Shown: one piece after another, positions 17,979 through 22,500 of the stretch
Numbering within the stretch: position 1 is the stretch's first letter
Layout: every line of letters starts with the position of its first letter
DNA from: Cryptomeria japonica
Lineage: Eukaryota; Streptophyta; Pinopsida; Cupressales; Cupressaceae
Assembly (NCBI RefSeq): GCF_030272615.1
Contig: NW_026729255.1
Location: forward strand, 87,501-110,000
Length of the DNA: 22,500 nucleotides
Direction of reading: 5' to 3'
Notes under the pieces: model-generated
Seen by the model: only the letters and a program-made list of their open reading frames with translations
Told to the model about the DNA's origin: nothing
The model's database searches: none
Program-made: the position numbers and the translations under genes

Positions 17979-19232
17979 CACCCACCCTGGCCAAGGTGGG
18001 TCACGGGGTGGGTCCTAGGGTGGGTAACGGGGTGGGTACTAAGGTGCGTGCCAAGGTGGGTCATAGGGTGGGTGCCAAGGTGGGCACCAGGGTGGGTGTG
18101 CACCAACCCTAGCCAGGGTAGGTCACGGGGTGGTTGTCGGGGTGGGCGTCAAGGAGCCAAGGTGGGTGGCAAGTAGCCAAGTTGCGTGCCAAGGTGGGTG
18201 TCGGGGTGGGTGCCAAGGATCCAAGGTGGGTGCCAAGGAACCAAGGTGGGTGTCTGGGTGGGTGCCGAGGTGGGAGCCAGGGTGGGTCCCAAGGTGAGTG
18301 CAAAGGTGGGTGCCAGGGTCAAGGTGAGTGCCAATGTGGGTTCCAAGGTGCCAGGGTCAGGGTGAGTGCCAATGTGGGTTCAAAGGTGCTAAGTTGGGTG
18401 CGAGGTTGGGTGCGAGGGTGGGTGGGTGCCAAGGTGTGCTAGGTGGAAGCCCGGGTGGGTCGGCATCCCATGGGTGTCGAGTTGGGTGCCTGATGGGTGC
18501 TTCTTGTCAAGTTTTAGTCGTCGGGACTCATTTCGAGCCTTAGAGGTCGTTTCTTGTCCGGTTGCCCTGTCTTCGACCTGGGAACCCAATTTTGGTCCTC
18601 GGGTCCCATTTTTTTTTGTCTCGCATCCCACTTTTGGCCTGTGGCCTTTTCGGGGTCGATTCTCGTTTTGGGCATCAGAGCATGTTTCTTCTCCTAAAAC
18701 CCAATATTTGTTTATTAAGTCTCGGAACACATTTTTGTTCTCGTGGACCCATCATGGGTCTTGGAACGCATTTGTGGTCCTTGGGTCCCATTTTGCATCC
18801 CGAAACTTGTGTTTTGGTGCTTGATCCCTATTTTGGGTGCCCACCTTGCACCAAGTGCGCACCCGGGGCAAACCGAGCGCCTTGGTGCACCGGGGCAAGA
18901 TCGAGCGTGCACCCGAGGCGCCCCGAACATGCACCAAGGTGCACTCGGCCCACATGTGAGCGCAGGTCGTTGCGCCCGAGGTGGTGTGTGGGCACCGCGT
19001 TGCAGACGGGACACTGCACGCACACGACGCCCCCTACAGGTGCACGCACGTAGGCCGGGCCGGGTGCACACCCGACGCCCTAGCAAGGTGCGCGCACCCG
19101 GGCAGGGCTCACACTTGGCGAACGGGGCGCACTTCGCGAGGGAGGGTGTGCACCTCGACGGGGGTGGGTGGCCGGGGTGGATTCGCACGTGGGTCGCGGT
19201 TTGCTAAGTACACACTGCGACAAGCTCATAAC

Positions 19233-19350
19233 GGGTGCGATCATACCAGTGTTAGTGCACCGGATCCCATCAGAACTCCGCAGTTAAGCGCGCTTGGGCC
19301 GAAGTAGTACTGGGATGGGTGACCTCCCGGGAAGTCCCGGTGTTGCACCC
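19233..19350 (+). rRNA. 5S ribosomal RNA, copy B
   Basis: A second complete 5S gene lies 7936 bp after copy A in the same orientation. It differs from copy A at three positions: nt 18 (C to T), nt 19 (A to G) and nt 70 (G to A, position 19302). The pairing ends, A box and C box are intact. The nt 70 change lies within the intermediate element (nt 67-72) of the internal promoter, so it could alter TFIIIA binding. Nucleotides 18-19 (TG) allow a U-G wobble in helix II in place of the mismatch expected in copy A. Upstream -1 C and the weak TAAGTA box are the same as in copy A. Confidence 0.97.
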
Positions 19351-19356
19351 TTTTTT
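19351..19356 (+). terminator. Pol III terminator of 5S copy B (T6)
   Basis: Six T directly follow the gene, as in copy A, with a second T5 run a few bases further on. Confidence 0.9.
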
Positions 19357-20516
19357 AGTTTTTCGCCGGGCATCGCAATGCTATTTGAATAAACCTTTTG
19401 CCCGTTTGCGTTCTCGTCGGGGCCGGGCCGGGCCGGGGTGCGCTGCCCGCACTACCGCGCGCGCGGGGGCGACACCGAGCGCGCACCCGAGGCGCCCCGA
19501 GCACACAGGCCACGGTGCAACCCGGGCGTTGTGCGCGCACCCCGGTGCGCCCGAGGTGCTGCGCGCGCACCCAGGTGAAATCGGTGTGCACCTCGGCCAG
19601 TGCGCGCTCGGTCGAGTCGCGCACGTTGGCCAAGGTGCACGGTGATGTTTCTTACTCTAAGGTTCCGCACCAGACGCCCGGGACAGGTGAGCGAAGCTGG
19701 GCGGGGCCGGGTGCGCGGCCGGGGCAGGTGCACGCAGCTGGAGAGAGCTTTGGAGCACACTTCGGAGCGCACCAATGATGCGCTCCATTCAAAAGTTTCC
19801 TGAAAAGGCAAAAAAAGTTGAGATTATAGAATTTCCCACTTGAGAGATTGTAAAAAAAAAAAATTTAAAATGAAGGAAACGCGGGTGCCAAGGTGTGCGC
19901 AGCCCAGCCAAGGTGTGCGCACCAAGGCGCCCACCCTGGCGAAGGTGCACGCAAGGTGCGCACCCGAGGCAAACCGGACAATTAACCCAACTTTCGACTT
20001 CGCGCGCACCTTGGAGCGCACTTCGGAGCGCTCCTTGGTGCGCACCAATCTTGGGCACCTCGGAGTGCACCATGGCGCCCACCAAGGTGCGCACCCGGGG
20101 CAAACCGAGCTCCGACTTCGTGCGCACCTTGGAGCGCACGAAAGGTGCGCACCATGGCGCCCACCAAGGTGCGCAGCCCAGCCAAGGCGTGCGCATCAAG
20201 GTGCGCACCCTGGCGAAGGTGCGCACCCGGGGCAAACCGAGCTCCGACTTCGTGCGCACCTTGGAGCGCACAAAAGGTGCGCAACCCAGCCAAGGTGTGC
20301 GCACCCCGGTCAAACCGAGCTCCGAATCGTGCGCACCAGAGGTGCACGCCATCGTGCGCACCTTGGAGCACACTTCGGAGCCCTCCTTGGTGCGCGCCGA
20401 TGTTGCGCACCTCGGAGCGCACCCGGGGAAAACAATGCAATTAACCCGACTTTCGACTTCGTGGGCACCTCGGAGCGCTCTCGGGTTCGCACCTCGGAGC
20501 ACACCGAGGTGCGCAC

Positions 20517-21482
20517 CTTTGATGCGCTGCCTTCACCAATTTCCAGAAAAGGCAAGAAAACATTGAGAAGGTGTGCGCACCGAGGTGCCCACCCTGGCGA
20601 AGGTGCACGCGAGGTGCGCACCCGGGGCAAACCGGGCTCCGACTTCGTGCACGCCGCACCTTGGAGCACACTTCGGAGCGCTCCTTGGTGCGCACCAGGG
20701 CGCGCAACCCAGCCGAGGTGCCCACCCCGGCGAAGGTGCACGCGAGGTGCGCACCCGGGGCAAACCGGGCTCCGACTTCGTGCACGCCATGGTGCCCACC
20801 GCGGCGAAGGTGCACGCGAGGTGCGCACCCGGGGCAAACCGGGCTCCGACTTCGTGCACGCCGCACCTTGGAGCACACTTCGGAGCGCTCCTTGGTGCGC
20901 ACCATGGTGCCCACCAGGGCGCGCAACCCCGCCGAAGGTGCACGCGAGGTGCGCACCCGGGGCAAACCGGGCTCCGACTTCGTGCACGCCGCACCTTGGA
21001 GCACACTTCGGAGCGCTCCTTGGTGCGCACCATGGTGCCCACCAGGGCGCGCAACCCCGCCGAAGGTGCACGCGAGGTGCGCACCCGGGGCAAACCGGGC
21101 TCCGACTTCGTGCACGCCGCACCTTGGAGCACACTTCGGAGCGCTCCTTGGTGCGCACCAGGGCGCGCAACCCAGCCGAGGTGCCCACCCCGGCGAAGGT
21201 GCGTACCCGGGGCAAACCGGGCTCCGACTTCGTGCACGCCGCACCTTGGAGCACACTTCGGAGCGCTCCTTGGTGCGCACCATGGTGCCCACCAGGCCGC
21301 GCAACCCAGCCAAGGTGTGCGCACCAAGGTGCACGCGAGGTGCGCACCCGGGGCAAACCGGGGTCCGACTTCGTGCACGCCGCACCTTGGAGCACACATC
21401 GGGGCGCTCCCGGGTTCGCACCGGCGTTGCGCACCGTGGTGGGCACCTCGGAGCACACCAAGGTGGGCAGCGAGGTGCGCAC
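20517..21482. repeat. 128-bp tandem monomers of copy B
   Basis: This is the counterpart of 12581-13620, with the truncated AT-rich module at 20517-20571. It is 74 bp shorter than copy A because a 63-bp partial monomer and an 11-bp GTGCACGCGAG repeat are missing. Long open frames across it exist in several phases on both strands. Confidence 0.87.
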
Positions 21483-22500
21483 CTTTGATGCGATGCCTTC
21501 ACTAATTTCCATAAAAGGCAAAAAAAAAACGAGATTTTAAAATTTCCGTTTTGAAAGATAGTGAGAAAAAGGGAATGCTGGTGCCATCTTGAGCCCGCCC
21601 TGGTGCGCAGCCCAGCCAAGGTGTGCGCACCAAGGTGCCCACCCTGGCGAAGGTGCGCGCCCGGGCAATTAACCCAACTTCCAACTTCGCGCGCGCCAGG
21701 GTGGGAGCGCACCCAACAACCGGGCCTGGGAAGAGCCAATGCGAGAAACCCCACCAAACGCTCTGACAAAAAAAGAGGGGGCGCTCCAGTAACCCCGCTT
21801 CGGAGCGCACCCTGGGCAAACCCAGCCAAGGTGCCCACCCCGGCCAAGGTGCAGGCGAGGTGCGCACCCGGGGCAAACCGGGCTCCGACAACGTGCACGC
21901 CGCACCTTGGAGCACACTTCGTAGCGCTCCCGGGTGCGCACCTCAGAGCACACCAAGGTGGGCAGCGAGGTGCGCACCTTTGATGCGCTGCCTTCACTAA
22001 TTTCCAGAAAAGGCAAAAAAAAAAGGAGATTTTAAAATTTCCGTTTTGAAAGATAGTGAAAAAAACGGAACGCGCGTGCCATCTTGAGCCCGCCCTGGTG
22101 CGCAGCCCAGGTAAGGTGCCCACCCTGGCAAAGGTGCGCACCCGGGCAATTAACCCTACTTCCGACTTCGTGCGCGCCAGGGTGGCAACCGGGCCTCGGA
22201 AGAGCCAATGCGAGAAACCCCACCAAACGCTCCGACAAAAAAAGAGGCGGCGCTCCAATAACCCCGCTTCGGAGCGCAGCCGGGGCAAACCCAGCCAAGG
22301 TGCCCACCCCGACGAAGGTGCACGCGAGGTGCGCACCCGGGGCAAACCGGGCTCCGACAACGTGCACGCAGCACCTTGGAGCACACTTCGAAGCACTCCC
22401 GGGTGCCCACCGGCGTTGCGCACCGTGGTGGGCAGCGAGGTGCGCACCTTTGATGCGCTGCCTTCACTAATTTCCAGAAAAAGGCAAAAAAAAATGAGAT
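21483..22500. repeat. 2365-bp tandem block, third copy (first 1018 bp)
   Basis: AT-rich modules lie at 21483, 21978 and 22448 (spacings 495 and 470 bp, as in the other two blocks). The window ends inside the third module. Confidence 0.87.

Larger units (their letters stand above)
17979..22500 (+). repeat. Higher-order tandem repeat, copy B (cut by the window end)
   Basis: It begins at the shared phrase CACCCACCCTGGCCAAGG (10043 and 17979) and follows copy A at an offset of 7936 bp, later 7862 bp. It contains G-rich repeats (17979-18496), the degenerate AT-richer stretch (18497-18841), a GC-rich 5S upstream flank (18842-19232), 5S gene B, and a GC-rich downstream flank (19357-19774). GGTGCGCACC-type repeats with AT-rich modules follow from 19775. 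It corresponds to copy A up to about 14638. Confidence 0.93.

Noticed and set aside
11297-19350. Two 5S sequences as LTRs of a Cassandra-type retrotransposon
   Set aside because: Cassandra LTRs carry a 5S-like segment, but here homology between copies runs on for kilobases and shows no TG...CA ends, primer-binding site or polypurine tract. The 7.9-kb duplication fits a tandem repeat.
1-22500. 18S, 5.8S or 26S rRNA gene fragments
   Set aside because: I looked for the conserved 18S start and other familiar large-rRNA blocks and saw none; only 5S genes are present.
10043-22500. The 7.9-kb duplication as a pure assembly artefact
   Set aside because: The copies differ by substitutions and by deletions of 63 and 11 bp, and the junction has a plausible recombination motif. 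An artefact is not excluded, but the differences argue for real copies.

Overview
The window is non-coding repetitive DNA from a land plant, probably a seed plant. It looks like ribosomal-DNA spacer, with two 5S rRNA genes embedded in nested tandem repeats. I find no protein-coding gene, tRNA, transposon coding region, 18S, 5.8S or 26S sequence. The plant assignment rests on the two 5S genes (11297-11414 and 19233-19350, + strand). They have the plant-type sequence with a closing GGGTGC/GCACCC helix, an A box, intermediate element and C box, and a T6 terminator. I cannot name a genus. Linked 5S and 35S rDNA is known in bryophytes, some gymnosperms (for example Ginkgo, Ephedra, Podocarpus) and Asteraceae. 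Whether this window is a 35S intergenic spacer carrying 5S genes, or a very long 5S spacer, cannot be settled without the flanks.

Layout. (1) 1-4068: tandem array of a 188-bp monomer, about 21 copies. (2) 4069-5440: three units of about 450-490 bp. Each has a part homologous to the 188-bp monomer, then an inverted repeat, then a CTCCCC-TATATAAG block. (3) 5441-5810: short repeats of 38-56 bp built on CATCGGACCCAAATTCCG. (4) 5811-6946: 311-bp repeats with TATATAAG. (5) 6947-7597: a perfect 52-bp array. (6) 7640-8660: 157-bp repeats with TATATAAG. (7) 8858-10560: G-rich, C-poor simple repeats (GGTGGGTGCCAA type). (8) 10561-11296: a short AT-richer stretch and a GC-rich 5S upstream region. (9) 5S gene A. 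(10) 11421-17978: GGTGCGCACC-type repeats alternating with short AT-rich modules. (11) From 17979 everything from 10043 onward starts again as a second copy offset by 7936 bp, including 5S gene B; it runs off the window end.

Interpretation (inference). The left 8.6 kb resembles a multi-promoter rDNA spacer: 13 copies of one TATATAAG block are the best-conserved element across units that otherwise diverge, and the 188-bp array upstream appears to derive from part of a promoter unit. The right part is a 7.9-kb higher-order repeat with one 5S gene per unit. It contains an internal 2365-bp tandem block, which itself contains modules of about 470-495 bp and 128-bp monomers. Unequal exchange at short shared motifs explains several junctions exactly. 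Long open frames exist on both strands and in all phases, but they follow from repeats that lack stop codons and are not genes.
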